Source: Streptomyces roseolilacinus
Lineage (GTDB): Bacteria > Actinomycetota > Actinomycetes > Streptomycetales > Streptomycetaceae
Direction: 5' to 3'
NCBI RefSeq assembly: GCF_014649335.1
Contig: NZ_BMSV01000007.1
Location: 292,677 to 356,676, forward strand
DNA: 64,000 bases
A program made the translations under genes and the position numbers. Positions 48,362-57,182 of the stretch are shown here, one piece after another (position 1 is the first letter of the stretch; every line of letters begins with the position of its first letter). The notes below the pieces were generated by a model, which saw only the letters and a list, made by a program, of their open reading frames with translations, was not told the origin of the DNA and made no database searches.

Positions 48362-49771
48362 CTACAGGTCGAAGTACAGCTCGAACTCGTGCGGGTGCGG
48401 ACGGAGCTGGATCGGGGCGATCTCGTTCGTGCGCTTGTAGTCGATCCACGTCTCGATCAGGTCGGACGTGAAGACGCCGCCCGCCTGGAGGTACTCGTTG
48501 TCCTCCTCCAGCGCGTCGAGGACGGCGGGGAGGGAGGTCGGGACCTGGGCGACGCCCGCGTGCTCCTCGGGGGCCAGCTCGTAGAGGTCCTTGTCGATCG
48601 GCTCCGCCGGCTCGATCTTGTTCTTGATGCCGTCCAGGCCCGCGAGGAGGAGGGCCGAGAAGGCCAGGTACGGGTTGGAGGACGGGTCCGGGGCGCGGAA
48701 CTCGACGCGCTTGGCCTTCGGGTTCGAGCCGGTGATCGGGATGCGCATCGCGGCCGAGCGGTTGCGCTGCGAGTACACCAGGTTCACCGGCGCCTCGAAG
48801 CCCGGCACCAGGCGGTGGTACGAGTTGACCGTCGGGTTGGTGAAGGCCAGCAGCGACGGGGCGTGCTTCAGGATGCCGCCGATGTAGTAGCGGGCCATGT
48901 CCGACAGCCCGGCGTAGCCCTGCTCGTCGTAGAACAGCGGCTCGCCGCCGGACCACAGGGACTGGTGGACGTGCATGCCCGAGCCGTTGTCACCGAAGAT
49001 CGGCTTCGGCATGAAGGTCGCGGTCTTGCCGTTGCGCCACGCGACGTTCTTCACGATGTACTTGAAGAGCATCAGGTCGTCGGCGGCGGCCAGCAGCGTG
49101 TTGAACTTGTAGTTGATCTCCGCCTGGCCGGCGGTGCCCACCTCGTGGTGCTGGCGCTCGACCTGCAGGCCGGACTTCTCCAGCTCCAGGGAGATCTCCG
49201 CGCGCAGGTCGGCGAAGTGGTCGACCGGCGGGGCGGGGAAGTAGCCGCCCTTGTAGCGGACCTTGTAACCGCGGTTGTCCTCGACCGCACCGGTGTTCCA
49301 GGCGCCCGCCTCGGAGTCGATGTGGTAGAAGCCCTCGTTCGCGGAGGTGTTGAAGCGGACGGAGTCGAAGACGTAGAACTCCGCCTCCGGGCCGAAGAAG
49401 GCCGTGTCGGCGATGCCGGTGGAGGTGAGGTACGCCTCCGCCTTCTTCGCGATGTTGCGCGGGTCGCGGCTGTACTGCTCACCCGTGATCGGGTCGTGGA
49501 TGAAGAAGTTGATGTTCAGCGTCTTGTCCCGGCGGAACGGGTCGAGACGCGCCGTCGACAGGTCCGCGCGCAGCGCCATGTCGGACTCGTGGATGGCCTG
49601 GAAACCGCGGATCGACGAGCCGTCGAAGGCCAGCTCCTCGGACGGGTCGAACGCCGTCGCCGGGATGGTGAAGTGCTGCATCACACCCGGGAGGTCACAG
49701 AACCGGACGTCGACCATCTTGACGTCGTTGTCCTTGATGAACTTCTTGGCCTCGTCGGCGTTCTGGAACAT
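48362..49771 (-). CDS. glnA: Glutamine synthetase type I GlnA
   Basis: A 469-residue type I (beta) glutamine synthetase, the main ammonia-assimilating enzyme, dodecameric. Motifs: FAFDGSSIRGF-type substrate site (LAFDGSSIRGFQAIHESDM), NGSGMHVHQS and RNRSAAMRIP. Tyr397 in KDLYELAPEE is the adenylylation target of GlnE, whose gene lies in the same window. The start MFQNADEAKK is preceded by AGGAGGAG; the frame is open further upstream but that part is the leader. A four-box GlnR operator stands about 100 bases upstream. It is convergent with a small gene across a strong terminator. Confidence 0.98.
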   Translation of the reverse strand: MFQNADEAKKFIKDNDVKMVDVRFCDLPGVMQHFTIPATAFDPSEELAFDGSSIRGFQAIHESDMALRADLSTARLDPFRRDKTLNINFFIHDPITGEQYSRDPRNIAKKAEAYLTSTGIADTAFFGPEAEFYVFDSVRFNTSANEGFYHIDSEAGAWNTGAVEDNRGYKVRYKGGYFPAPPVDHFADLRAEISLELEKSGLQVERQHHEVGTAGQAEINYKFNTLLAAADDLMLFKYIVKNVAWRNGKTATFMPKPIFGDNGSGMHVHQSLWSGGEPLFYDEQGYAGLSDMARYYIGGILKHAPSLLAFTNPTVNSYHRLVPGFEAPVNLVYSQRNRSAAMRIPITGSNPKAKRVEFRAPDPSSNPYLAFSALLLAGLDGIKNKIEPAEPIDKDLYELAPEEHAGVAQVPTSLPAVLDALEEDNEYLQAGGVFTSDLIETWIDYKRTNEIAPIQLRPHPHEFELYFDL

Positions 49772-49869
49772 CCAACTCCTCCTACTCCCACCCGGGGGAG
49801 GGCGGGGTTGCAGCTCGTTCGTGCGGCCAGTGCGGTGACCCACGCTGGACCCGACCATAGGTACCCGGG

Positions 49870-49907
49870 ATTTCTCAAGCATGACCCATTTGTTTCGCAC
49901 AAGTTAA
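49870..49907 (-). promoter_or_regulatory. GlnR operator of glnA
   Basis: On the minus strand: TTAAC, 6 bases, GAAAC, 6 bases, GTCAT, 6 bases, GAAAT, i.e. two a-b pairs with exact 11-base periodicity, matching the known GlnR operator. It lies between the divergent glnA and RDD-protein genes, about 100 bases from glnA. A TATGGT closer to glnA could be the -10 box. Confidence 0.85.
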
Positions 49908-50004
49908 CCGGTGCGGCCCTCCGTGCCCGGTGGACGGCGGTGGCGCGCGGCCCGCGGGCGGCCCGGCCCGCAGTGATCAAAAGGGGTCGCAGTACCGTGT
50001 ACGG

Positions 50005-50475
50005 GTGGACAACAGGCGAGTAATCGGATCGTGGCTCTCCGGGCCGCGCGCGGCGGCCGAGGAGATGGGCGCCGACTTCGGCTACCGGGGTGAACGGCTC
50101 GGTCTGCCGGAGACGGGACCCGGCTCCGTGGCCCCCCTCGGACGGCGCTTCGGCGCCCTCTTCATCGACTGGTCCCTCTGCATGCTCATCGCATACGGAC
50201 TGATCACCGGAGGTGACGGGAACGCGGCGGGCAACTGGGCCCTCGGCGTGCTGTTCGTCCTCGGCGTCCTCACCGTCGGCACCATCGGCTGCACCCCCGG
50301 CAAGCGGCTCCTCGGCCTGCGCGTCATCGCCGAGGACGGGCAGCGGCTCGGCTTCGGCCGCGCCGTCGTCCGCACCGCGCTGCTCTGCCTCGCCATCCCC
50401 GCCCTGATCTGGGACCGCGACGGCCGCGGGCTGCACGACCGGCTCGCCCGCGCCGTGCAGGTGCGGATGATGTAG
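50005..50475 (+). CDS. RDD-family membrane protein
   Basis: A 156-residue membrane protein of the RDD family, with the signature region LGRRFGALFIDWSLCML and CTPGKRLLGLRV, then a final helix and the family end LHDRLARAVQV. Two or three helices are visible. RDD proteins are of uncertain function, some Na+/H+ or osmolyte related. It starts with GTG; no ribosome site is visible and the promoter may be very near, so the transcript could be leaderless. It is divergent from glnA and convergent with the DUF4191 gene. Confidence 0.87.
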   Translation: MDNRRVIGSWLSGPRAAAEEMGADFGYRGERLGLPETGPGSVAPLGRRFGALFIDWSLCMLIAYGLITGGDGNAAGNWALGVLFVLGVLTVGTIGCTPGKRLLGLRVIAEDGQRLGFGRAVVRTALLCLAIPALIWDRDGRGLHDRLARAVQVRMM

Positions 50476-50494
50476 CCCGGCTGCGGCGGGAGCG

Positions 50495-50541
50495 GAGAAC
50501 GGGGGAGGGCGGCCGCGATGCGGCCGCCCTCCCCCGTTCTC
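50495..50541. terminator. 22-bp perfect hairpin between the RDD and DUF4191 genes
   Basis: A 22-bp stem with no mismatch (arms 50495-50516 and 50520-50541) and a 3-base loop GAT. It lies between convergent genes and should end both transcripts. It is the longest perfect terminator stem in the window. Confidence 0.85.
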
Positions 50542-50553
50542 GGTTCGTGCGTG

Positions 50554-51261
50554 TCAGCGGAGCCTTCCGCCGCGCGGCATGCGCGCGCCCTTCGGCATGG
50601 GGCCCTTGGGCAGCGGCATGTTGCTCATCAGGTCGCCCATGGCCCGCAGCCGGTCGTTCGCCACCGTCACCTGCGCCGCGGTCAGCACGCGCGGCATCTT
50701 CAGCATCGTCGTGCGGACCTTCTTCAGCGGCACCTGGCCCTCGCCGTCGCCGACGATGATGTCGTGCACCGGCACGTCCACCACGATGCGGGCCATCCGC
50801 TTCTTCTCGGCCGCCAGCAGGCTCTTGAGCCGGTTGGGGTTGCCCTCGGCGACCAGGACGATGCCGGGACGGCCGACCGCGCGGTGGATCACGTCCTGGC
50901 TGCGGTTCATCGCCACCGCCGGCGTGGTCGTCCAGCCGCGGCCCACGTTCTGCAGGACGGCCGCGGCCGCACCCGGCTGGCCCTCCATCTGCCCGAAGGC
51001 CGCCCGCTCGGCACGCCGCCCGAAGACGATCGCCATCGCGAGGAAGGCCAGCAGGAAGCCCAGGATGCCCAGGTAGACCGGGTGCCCGATCAGGAAGCCG
51101 ATCGCGAGGAGGGCGCCGAACACGACGATCCCCACGCCCGCGATGACAAGCCCGACCTTCGGATCGGACCGCCGGGTCATCTTGTACGTCAGGGCGATCT
51201 GCTTCAGCCGCCCGGGGTTCGCAGCGGCGTCACCGCTGTCTGAATGTGACTTCCTCGCCAT
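50554..51261 (-). CDS. DUF4191 membrane protein
   Basis: A 235-residue protein with two hydrophobic helices (LVIAGVGIVVFGALLAIGFL; YLGILGFLLAFLAMAIVF) near residues 40-90, then a soluble domain (FGRRAERAAFGQMEGQPGAA; RPGIVLVAEGNPNRL). This is the actinobacterial DUF4191 family always found beside lipA, of unknown function. It ends in a basic, Met/Pro-rich tail. The adjacent lipoate genes suggest a link with lipoylation or membrane association of that process, without proof. Confidence 0.87.
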   Translation of the reverse strand: MARKSHSDSGDAAANPGRLKQIALTYKMTRRSDPKVGLVIAGVGIVVFGALLAIGFLIGHPVYLGILGFLLAFLAMAIVFGRRAERAAFGQMEGQPGAAAAVLQNVGRGWTTTPAVAMNRSQDVIHRAVGRPGIVLVAEGNPNRLKSLLAAEKKRMARIVVDVPVHDIIVGDGEGQVPLKKVRTTMLKMPRVLTAAQVTVANDRLRAMGDLMSNMPLPKGPMPKGARMPRGGRLR

Positions 51262-51271
51262 GCTCAGAAGT

Positions 51272-51487
51272 TTACGTGTCCGACGGCGCCCGGCTCGCCG
51301 CGGCCTCCAGTACGTGCTGCGCCTCGACCCGGGCGCGGGCCCTGCGGCGGTCCTCCAGCACGGACGTCCAGGCGTTGCGGCGGGCCGTCCGCTGGCCGCC
51401 GCGCAGCAGCAGCGACTCGACGGCGCGCAGGGCGCCGGTGACGGACGGGAGGGCGTGGGCGTGTACCTGCTGACTCGGGGCCTGCAT
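51272..51487 (-). CDS. Small protein between lipA and the DUF4191 gene
   Basis: A 71-residue protein (MQAPSQQVHAHALPSVTGAL at the start) with a basic helical middle (RRNAWTSVLEDRRRARARVE). The ATG has a GGGGGA stretch at good spacing. The frame continues upstream for 49 codons, but without a ribosome site. Function unknown. It lies in the same direction as lipA and the DUF4191 gene, in a possible operon. Confidence 0.6.
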   Translation of the reverse strand: MQAPSQQVHAHALPSVTGALRAVESLLLRGGQRTARRNAWTSVLEDRRRARARVEAQHVLEAAASRAPSDT

Positions 51488-51757
51488 GTCGGTGTCCCCC
51501 TGGAGCGGGTGGGCGGATGTGGACGGGGCCGGGCCGGCACACCGGGCCGGCGCCCGCGGGGCGCCGCCGGGGGTCCGGACGGCACACCCACCGGGGCGGG
51601 TGCCCGCACGGTGCGTACGACCATCGTCACTCACCGGTGTTACCAGCGCGTGTCCGGCCGGTCAAACGACGGCGACGGCCCGGCGCCGTCCGCACGCCCC
51701 CGCGCAGGCGTCCACCTGCGCGGGAACGTACGGCCGGGCGCCGGGCCGTGCCGGACG

Positions 51758-52726
51758 TCACACCGCCCGCGCGGCCTCCGCGGCCGCGCCGCGGGCCTCC
51801 ATCGCCTGCTGGAACAGCCGGCCCGCGCGGTACGAGGAGCGGACCAGCGGGCCCGACATGACCCCGGAGAAGCCGATCTCCTCGGCCTCCTCCTTCAGCT
51901 CCACGAACTCCTGCGGCTTCACCCAGCGCTCCACCGGGTGGTGGCGCACGGAGGGCCGCAGGTACTGGGTGATGGTGATCAGCTCGCAGCCGGCCTCGTG
52001 CAGGTCCCGCAGCGCCTCGCTGACCTCCTCGCGGGTCTCGCCCATGCCGAGGATCAGGTTCGACTTCGTCACCAGGCCGGCCTCGCGGGCCCGCGTGACG
52101 ACCTCCAGCGACCGCTCGTACCGGAACGCGGGGCGGATCCGCTTGAAGATCCGGGGGACCGTCTCGACGTTGTGCGCCAGCACCTCGGGGCGGGACGAGA
52201 AGACCTCGGCCAGCTGCTCCGGGACGGCGTTGAAGTCGGGGATCAGCAGCTCGACCTTGGTGTGGCCGCCCTCGCGGTCCGCGGTCATCGCGTGGATCTG
52301 GCGGACCGTCTCCGCGTACAGCCAGGCGCCGCCGTCCTCCAGGTCGTCGCGCGCGACGCCGGTGATCGTGGCGTAGTTCAGGTCCATCGTCACGACGGAC
52401 TCGCCGACGCGGCGCGGCTCGTCGAGGTCGAGGTCCTGCGGCTTGCCCGTGTCGATCTGGCAGAAGTCGCAGCGCCGCGTGCACTGGTCGCCGCCGATGA
52501 GGAAGGTCGCCTCGCGGTCCTCCCAGCACTCGAAGATGTTCGGACAGCCCGCCTCCTGGCAGACCGTGTGCAGCCCCTCGCTCTTGACGAGCTTCTGGAG
52601 CTGGTTGTACTCGGGGCCCATCTTCGCCCGAGTCTTGATCCACTCGGGCTTGCGCTCGATGGGGGTCTGGCTGTTCCGGACCTCCAGGCGCAGCATCTTG
52701 CGTCCGTCGGGTGCGACTGCGGACAC
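51758..52726 (-). CDS. lipA: Lipoyl synthase LipA
   Basis: A 322-residue radical SAM enzyme that inserts two sulfurs into octanoyl groups on lipoyl domains. Both iron-sulfur cluster motifs are intact: CQEAGCPNIFEC (auxiliary cluster) and CTRRCDFC (radical-SAM CxxxCxxC), and the C-terminal RSSYRAG supplies the final serine ligand. It starts with GTG behind TAGGAG. It follows lipB in the same direction, with a 9-bp hairpin between. Its substrates include the E2 subunits of pyruvate and 2-oxoglutarate dehydrogenases; aceE is nearby. Confidence 0.97.
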   Translation of the reverse strand: MSAVAPDGRKMLRLEVRNSQTPIERKPEWIKTRAKMGPEYNQLQKLVKSEGLHTVCQEAGCPNIFECWEDREATFLIGGDQCTRRCDFCQIDTGKPQDLDLDEPRRVGESVVTMDLNYATITGVARDDLEDGGAWLYAETVRQIHAMTADREGGHTKVELLIPDFNAVPEQLAEVFSSRPEVLAHNVETVPRIFKRIRPAFRYERSLEVVTRAREAGLVTKSNLILGMGETREEVSEALRDLHEAGCELITITQYLRPSVRHHPVERWVKPQEFVELKEEAEEIGFSGVMSGPLVRSSYRAGRLFQQAMEARGAAAEAARAV

Positions 52727-52792
52727 GGCTGGCTCCTACGGCTTCGATTCTTCGGCGAACACCAGGGTACGCCCGTCAAAAGTGCGGCCTCG

Positions 52793-52817
52793 CCTCTGGC
52801 CAACCTCCGGCCAGAGG
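52793..52817 (-). terminator. lipB-lipA intercistronic hairpin
   Basis: A 9-bp stem (CCTCTGGCC with GGCCAGAGG) and a 7-base loop in the 119-base gap between lipB and lipA. Confidence 0.45.
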
Positions 52818-52845
52818 GACGCATTCCCCCCCAGGTCCGGGGCGG

Positions 52846-53676
52846 TCAGGCGGTCGCCGCCCCCTCCGGCGCCCCCACGGGCTCCGGCGTCCGGTCGATC
52901 ACGCGCGGCCGCGGCTCGGCGTCCTCCAGCACGGCCCGCAGGTGGCGCTCCGCCACCGGCAGGACCTCGGCGATCGTCACCTCGCGGCCCAGCTCGTTCG
53001 CCAGCGACGTCACCCCCGCGTCGCGGATGCCGCACGGGACGATGCGGTCGAACCAGGTGTTGTCCGGGTTCACGTTCAGCGCGAAGCCGTGCATGGTGAC
53101 GCCCTTGGCGACGCGGATGCCGATCGCCGCGAGCTTGCGGTCCTCGCGGCGCTGGCCCGCGTTGGACGGGGCGTACTCGGGGCCGCTCAGGCGCGGGTCG
53201 AACTCCTCGTCGGCCAGCCGCGGGTCGAGGTCCAGCGACAGCCCGCCGAACGCGGGCCGCTCCTCGACCGGGTCGCCCAGCACCCACACGCCGCTGCGGC
53301 CCTCGACGCGGGTCGTCTCCAGCCCGAACTCCGCCGCCGTGCGGATCAGCGCCTCCTCCAGGCGCCGCACGTGCGCGACGACGTCCACCGGGCGGGGCAG
53401 CTTCAGGATCGGGTAGCCCACCAGCTGGCCGGGGCCGTGCCAGGTGATCTTCCCGCCGCGGTCCACGTCCACGACCGGGGTGCCGTCCAGCGGGCGCTCG
53501 CCGTCCGCGGTGCGCCGCCCCGCCGTGTACACGGGGGGGTGCTCCAGCAGCAGGCAGGTGTCGGGCACCTCGTCCGCGAAGCGGGCGGCGTGGACCTCGC
53601 GCTGCCTCTCCCATGCCTCCAGGTAGTCCACGGCGTCCTCACCGAACCCCAGATGGACGAATCGCAGCTCGCTCAC
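52846..53676 (-). CDS. lipB: Octanoyl-[ACP]:protein N-octanoyltransferase LipB
   Basis: A 276-residue transferase that moves octanoyl from acyl carrier protein onto lipoyl domains, providing the substrate of LipA. LipB motifs are present: GGKITWHGPGQLVGYPIL, HGFALNVNPD and the catalytic Cys in PCGIRDAGVTSL. It starts with GTG behind GGGAGA. It lies upstream of lipA in the same orientation. It is a little longer than E. coli LipB because of an Ala/Pro-rich tail. Confidence 0.95.
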   Translation of the reverse strand: MSELRFVHLGFGEDAVDYLEAWERQREVHAARFADEVPDTCLLLEHPPVYTAGRRTADGERPLDGTPVVDVDRGGKITWHGPGQLVGYPILKLPRPVDVVAHVRRLEEALIRTAAEFGLETTRVEGRSGVWVLGDPVEERPAFGGLSLDLDPRLADEEFDPRLSGPEYAPSNAGQRREDRKLAAIGIRVAKGVTMHGFALNVNPDNTWFDRIVPCGIRDAGVTSLANELGREVTIAEVLPVAERHLRAVLEDAEPRPRVIDRTPEPVGAPEGAATA

Positions 53677-53965
53677 GGCACCGTCTCCCTAGAAATGCGC
53701 GTCCCGCGCCCCTGCCACTGTACGGCGGCCGCGGCGCAGCGGACCGGGCGGGCCCGGACGGGGCCCCGGGGGGGCGCGGGACGGGAGGAGCGCCCGGGGC
53801 GGGACGGGCGCCGGAGGCGGTCCGCGGGCGTCACTGCCGGATCCGAACCTCACACGATCGGATGAATGCAGGGCGAAGGCGGCGGTATCGGCGCCCGCGA
53901 CGGTTAAATTCGCGCCGTTCCAAGGGGGCTGACCCCGGCCCGGAAGGCAGGAGACCGCACAGCTG

Positions 53966-55683
53966 ATGACGGATCGACCCCCGCAGCGCAACCCCAACCG
54001 CCAGCTCGCCGCACTGATCGCGGAAGCAGGGTTCTCCAACGCAGGTCTTGCCAGACGGGTGGATCAGCTCGGCCTCGAGCACGGACTCGACCTCCGCTAC
54101 GACAAGACCTCCGTCACCCGCTGGCTGCGCGGGCAGCAGCCACGCGGCACCACCCCCGCGCTGATCGCCGAGGTGTTCACCCGGCGCCTCGGCCGGCGCC
54201 TGTCCGCCCAGGACCTCGGCCTCGACGCCTGCGCGCCGGTGTACGCGGGCCTGGAGTTCGCCGCCACCCCCGAGGAGGCCGTCGACATCGTCAGCGGGCT
54301 GTGGCGCAAGGACTCCGGCAGCCACGCCGAGCTGCGGAAGATCGCCTTCACCCCGGCGGGGCTGGTCGTCCCCAGCCGCGACTGGCTGATCGGCCGCACC
54401 GACGAGCACGTCGGCCACGACGAGCCCCCGCACGCCGCCCCCGGCCCGGCCGCCGCCCCGCCGCCGGGCGGGCGCGTACCGGCGCAGGGGCGTCCGCACG
54501 GTCACGGCGCCCCCGGCACGGCGCCGCTCGGCCTGGCCGGGGCCCGCCCCGGCCAGGGCGGCCCCGGCCCCGGCACCGCCCGTACGGCCGGCCCGCTCCG
54601 CGGGGCCCCGCCGCGCCCGGCCGGCGCGCCCGGACCGGCGGGCGCCCCCGCCCGGCCGGTGCCCCCGCCCGGCCGGTGCCCGCCGCCAGGACCGGCCCGG
54701 CGGGACCCGCCGGCGCGTCCGCCCCGGCCGACGCCGCCCTCCCCCCGCTGCGCCGGCGCGGCACCGAGGCCGGGGCGGGGCAGCGGGTGACCGCCGGGGA
54801 CGTCGCGGCGCTCCGCTCGGTCGGCGAGCTGTTCCGCACGGTGGACCACGCGTACGGCGGAGGCCACGCCCGGCAGGCCCTCGTCCGGTACCTGGAGCAC
54901 GAGGCCGAGCCCATGCTGCGCGGCAGCTACGGCGAGTCCACCGGGCGGCGGCTGTTCGCCGCGGCCGCCGACCTGACCCGGCTGGCCGGCTGGACGTCGT
55001 ACGACATCGCCGCGCACGGGCTGGCCCAGCGGTACTTCGTGCAGGCCCTGCGGCTGTCCCAGGCGGCGGGGGACCGGGTGTACGGCTCGTACGTCCTGGT
55101 CACGATGAGCCGCCAGGCCGTCTACCTGGGCCACGGGCGGGAGGCCGTGCAGCTGGCGCGCGTCGCCCAGCAGGGCGTCGGCTCGTCGGCGCCGCCCGTC
55201 GTCCAGTCGATGCTGCACGCGGTGGAGGCGCGGGGGCACGCCGTGCTGGGGGAGGTGCGGGCCTGCACCGCGTCGCTGGTGCGCGCCGAACGGGTGCTGG
55301 AGGGCGCCCGCCCCGGGGAGGAGGTGCCGCCCTGGGCGCGCGCCTTCGACGAGGCGCAGCTGGCGGACGAGTTCGCGCACTGCCACCGGGACCTCCAGCA
55401 GTACCGGGCCGCCGCGCAGTACGCGGAGCGCGCGCTCCAGCTCTACGCGCCGGGGTACGCGCGCAGCCGTACGTTCTGCCGCGTCGTCCTGGCCTCGGCA
55501 CGCCTCGCCCTCGGCGAACTGGAGCAGGCGTGCGCCCTGGGCGCGGAGGCGGCGCGGCAGGCCGCCGAGATGCGCTCGGCCCGCGCGGTGGAGTACGTCC
55601 GCGACTTCGAACGCCGTCTGGACCCCCACCGCGACGCCCTGCCGGTGCGCGCCTACCGGGAGCGGACGGCGGCACTGGACTGA
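53966..55683 (+). pseudogene. Frameshifted HTH/TPR-type transcriptional regulator
   Basis: Two frames make one protein. The first half (from an ATG) has a helix-turn-helix-like start (LAALIAEAGFSNAGLARRVD; YDKTSVTRWLRGQQPRG) and then a Pro/Ala/Gly-rich linker. The second half, in another frame, is a helical TPR-like domain (GDVAALRSVGELFRTVDHAY to RERTAALD). The frames are joined by removing one copy of a 17-bp tandem duplication at 54644-54677 in the linker. The joined product would be about 566 residues, like NsdA-type developmental regulators of Streptomyces. As it stands the first frame ends soon after the linker, so the gene is broken, unless this is a sequence error or a reversible change. 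Confidence 0.85.
54644..54677 (+). repeat. 17-bp tandem duplication inside the regulator gene
   Basis: GCCCCCGCCCGGCCGGT is present twice head to tail. 17 is not a multiple of three, and dropping one copy joins the frame that starts at 53966 to the frame of the C-terminal half exactly. Confidence 0.95.
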
Positions 55684-55709
55684 ACGCGCCGGCGGCGTGA
55701 CCCCGGCCG

Positions 55710-55749
55710 CCGGCCCCCGGCCCCCGCGAGCGCGGGGGCCGGGGGCCGG
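55710..55749. terminator. Terminator after the regulator gene
   Basis: A 19-bp perfect inverted repeat of CCGGCCCCCGGCCCCCGCG type around a central AG, in the gap between the regulator and the convergent FAD oxidoreductase gene. Confidence 0.78.
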
Positions 55750-55847
55750 GTCGGGGCGCCCGGGACGCGGTCGCGTTCCCGGGCGGCCCGGCGCGCCCGC
55801 GCCGCCCGGGAGGCCCCGCGGACGGCCCCGTGCGGGCAGGCCCCGGT

Positions 55848-57182
55848 CTACGCCGCCTCCTCCTCGCGGAGGGACGGGTCGGCCGGCGGGAGGCCCAGGT
55901 CCCGGAGGATCGCCTGGGCCGCGCGGCGGCCCGAGTGGAGCGCGCCCTGCGGGGAGCTCACGTCCCGGTGGTCGCCGCACACGTACAGCCCCGCCAGCAG
56001 CCGCACCGGGCGCCGCAGGTCGTGCGGGGCCGGCATGGCCGGCACCGCCTCCGGGTCGTGCCGCACCCCCAGGAGCTCCCAGTCCGCCGTCCCCGTGCCG
56101 TACAGCGCCGCCAGGTGCCGCCGCACCCGGGCGTCCAGGTCGTCCGGGGGCGTGCCGAGCACCGTGGAAGTGATCAGCACCCGGCCGTGCGGCGCCCTCG
56201 TCGGGTCCACCTCGCTCATCACCGCCGTGTGCGACACCGGGCCCGCCCGGTCCGCGTCCAGCACCAGCGCCGGAGCCGTCAGCGGCGCGGCGGGCGCGGT
56301 GTGGTGCAGGACCGTCACCGCGTGGAACCCCGGCACCCGCAGCCCCGGCAGCAGCTCCGCGGCGGCCCGCGCCCCCGTCGCCACCACCAGCGACCGGCAG
56401 GTGAACTCCCCGTGCTCCGCGGTGACCACCCGGCTGATCGACGCGTCCTTGACCCGCACCCCGGTGCGGACCGACCCGGCCGGCAGCGCCGCCGCCATCC
56501 GCTCCGGCAGCCGGGACGCCCCGCCCGCCGGGACGCACAGCCGCCCCCGCGCGAACCCGCGCAGCGCCAGGTCGGCGCACCGGCTGGAGGTGGTCAGGTC
56601 CGGGTCGCCGAGCAGGGCGCTCAGCAGTGGCCGCAGGAACGTCTCCACCGTCCGCGGCGGCAGGCCGCGGGCCGCCAGGGCCTCCGCGGCGGGGCGCTCC
56701 CGGCGGGCCAGCAACCGCTCCGTGGGGGTGCCGGCGAGCCGGGCCAGCGACGCGCCGAGGCGGGCCTGGTCCAGCGGGCGCGGACCGCTCGCCAGCGCCC
56801 TCGCCCGGGTGAGCGCGGACCGCGGGCCGCCCCGGACCTCGCCGGTGCGGTGCAGCCGGCCCGCGCTGTGCACCAGCACCCCCGGCTGGAACCGCCGCAG
56901 GGCCCCGGCGTCCACCCCGGCGACGCGGTGCAGCTCCGGGTACGACGTGTTGAGCAGCTGCCCGGCCCGGTCGAGGCGGAACCCGTCGACGTGGTCGGTG
57001 GCCATCCGCCCGCCGACCCGTGGAGCGGCCTCCAGGACCCGTACGACCAGTCCGGCGCTGGTCAGCTGGTGAGCCGCGGCCAGCCCCGCGAGCCCGGCTC
57101 CGACGACGACGACGTCCGCGTGATCTGCGGTACTGAGCACGTGATCCTCCCCGGATGACGGTTCGGTGCGTGGGTGGCTCAT
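55848..57182 (-). CDS. FAD-dependent amine-oxidase/protoporphyrinogen-oxidase-like oxidoreductase
   Basis: A 444-residue flavoprotein with the FAD Rossmann motif VVVGAGLAGLAAAHQLTSAG, followed by RVLEAAPRVGGR, and a C-terminal FAD-binding part (GLYVCGDHRDVSSPQGALHS). The order fits the flavin amine oxidase family, in which polyamine oxidases, phytoene desaturases and protoporphyrinogen oxidases occur; the substrate cannot be chosen. The start ATG used gives 16 residues before the fold. No carotenoid or haem genes are adjacent. Confidence 0.87.
   Translation of the reverse strand: MSHPRTEPSSGEDHVLSTADHADVVVVGAGLAGLAAAHQLTSAGLVVRVLEAAPRVGGRMATDHVDGFRLDRAGQLLNTSYPELHRVAGVDAGALRRFQPGVLVHSAGRLHRTGEVRGGPRSALTRARALASGPRPLDQARLGASLARLAGTPTERLLARRERPAAEALAARGLPPRTVETFLRPLLSALLGDPDLTTSSRCADLALRGFARGRLCVPAGGASRLPERMAAALPAGSVRTGVRVKDASISRVVTAEHGEFTCRSLVVATGARAAAELLPGLRVPGFHAVTVLHHTAPAAPLTAPALVLDADRAGPVSHTAVMSEVDPTRAPHGRVLITSTVLGTPPDDLDARVRRHLAALYGTGTADWELLGVRHDPEAVPAMPAPHDLRRPVRLLAGLYVCGDHRDVSSPQGALHSGRRAAQAILRDLGLPPADPSLREEEAA

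Noticed and set aside
49772..49869. Riboswitch or leader peptide ahead of glnA
   Set aside because: The leader is about 100 bases with no strong hairpin or glutamine-riboswitch motif; the GlnR operator explains control.
42436..49910. The three glutamine synthetase-type genes as a sign of a specialised metabolite cluster
   Set aside because: glnA, glnII and the GlnA2-like gene are normal core genes of Streptomyces, with no biosynthetic partners here.
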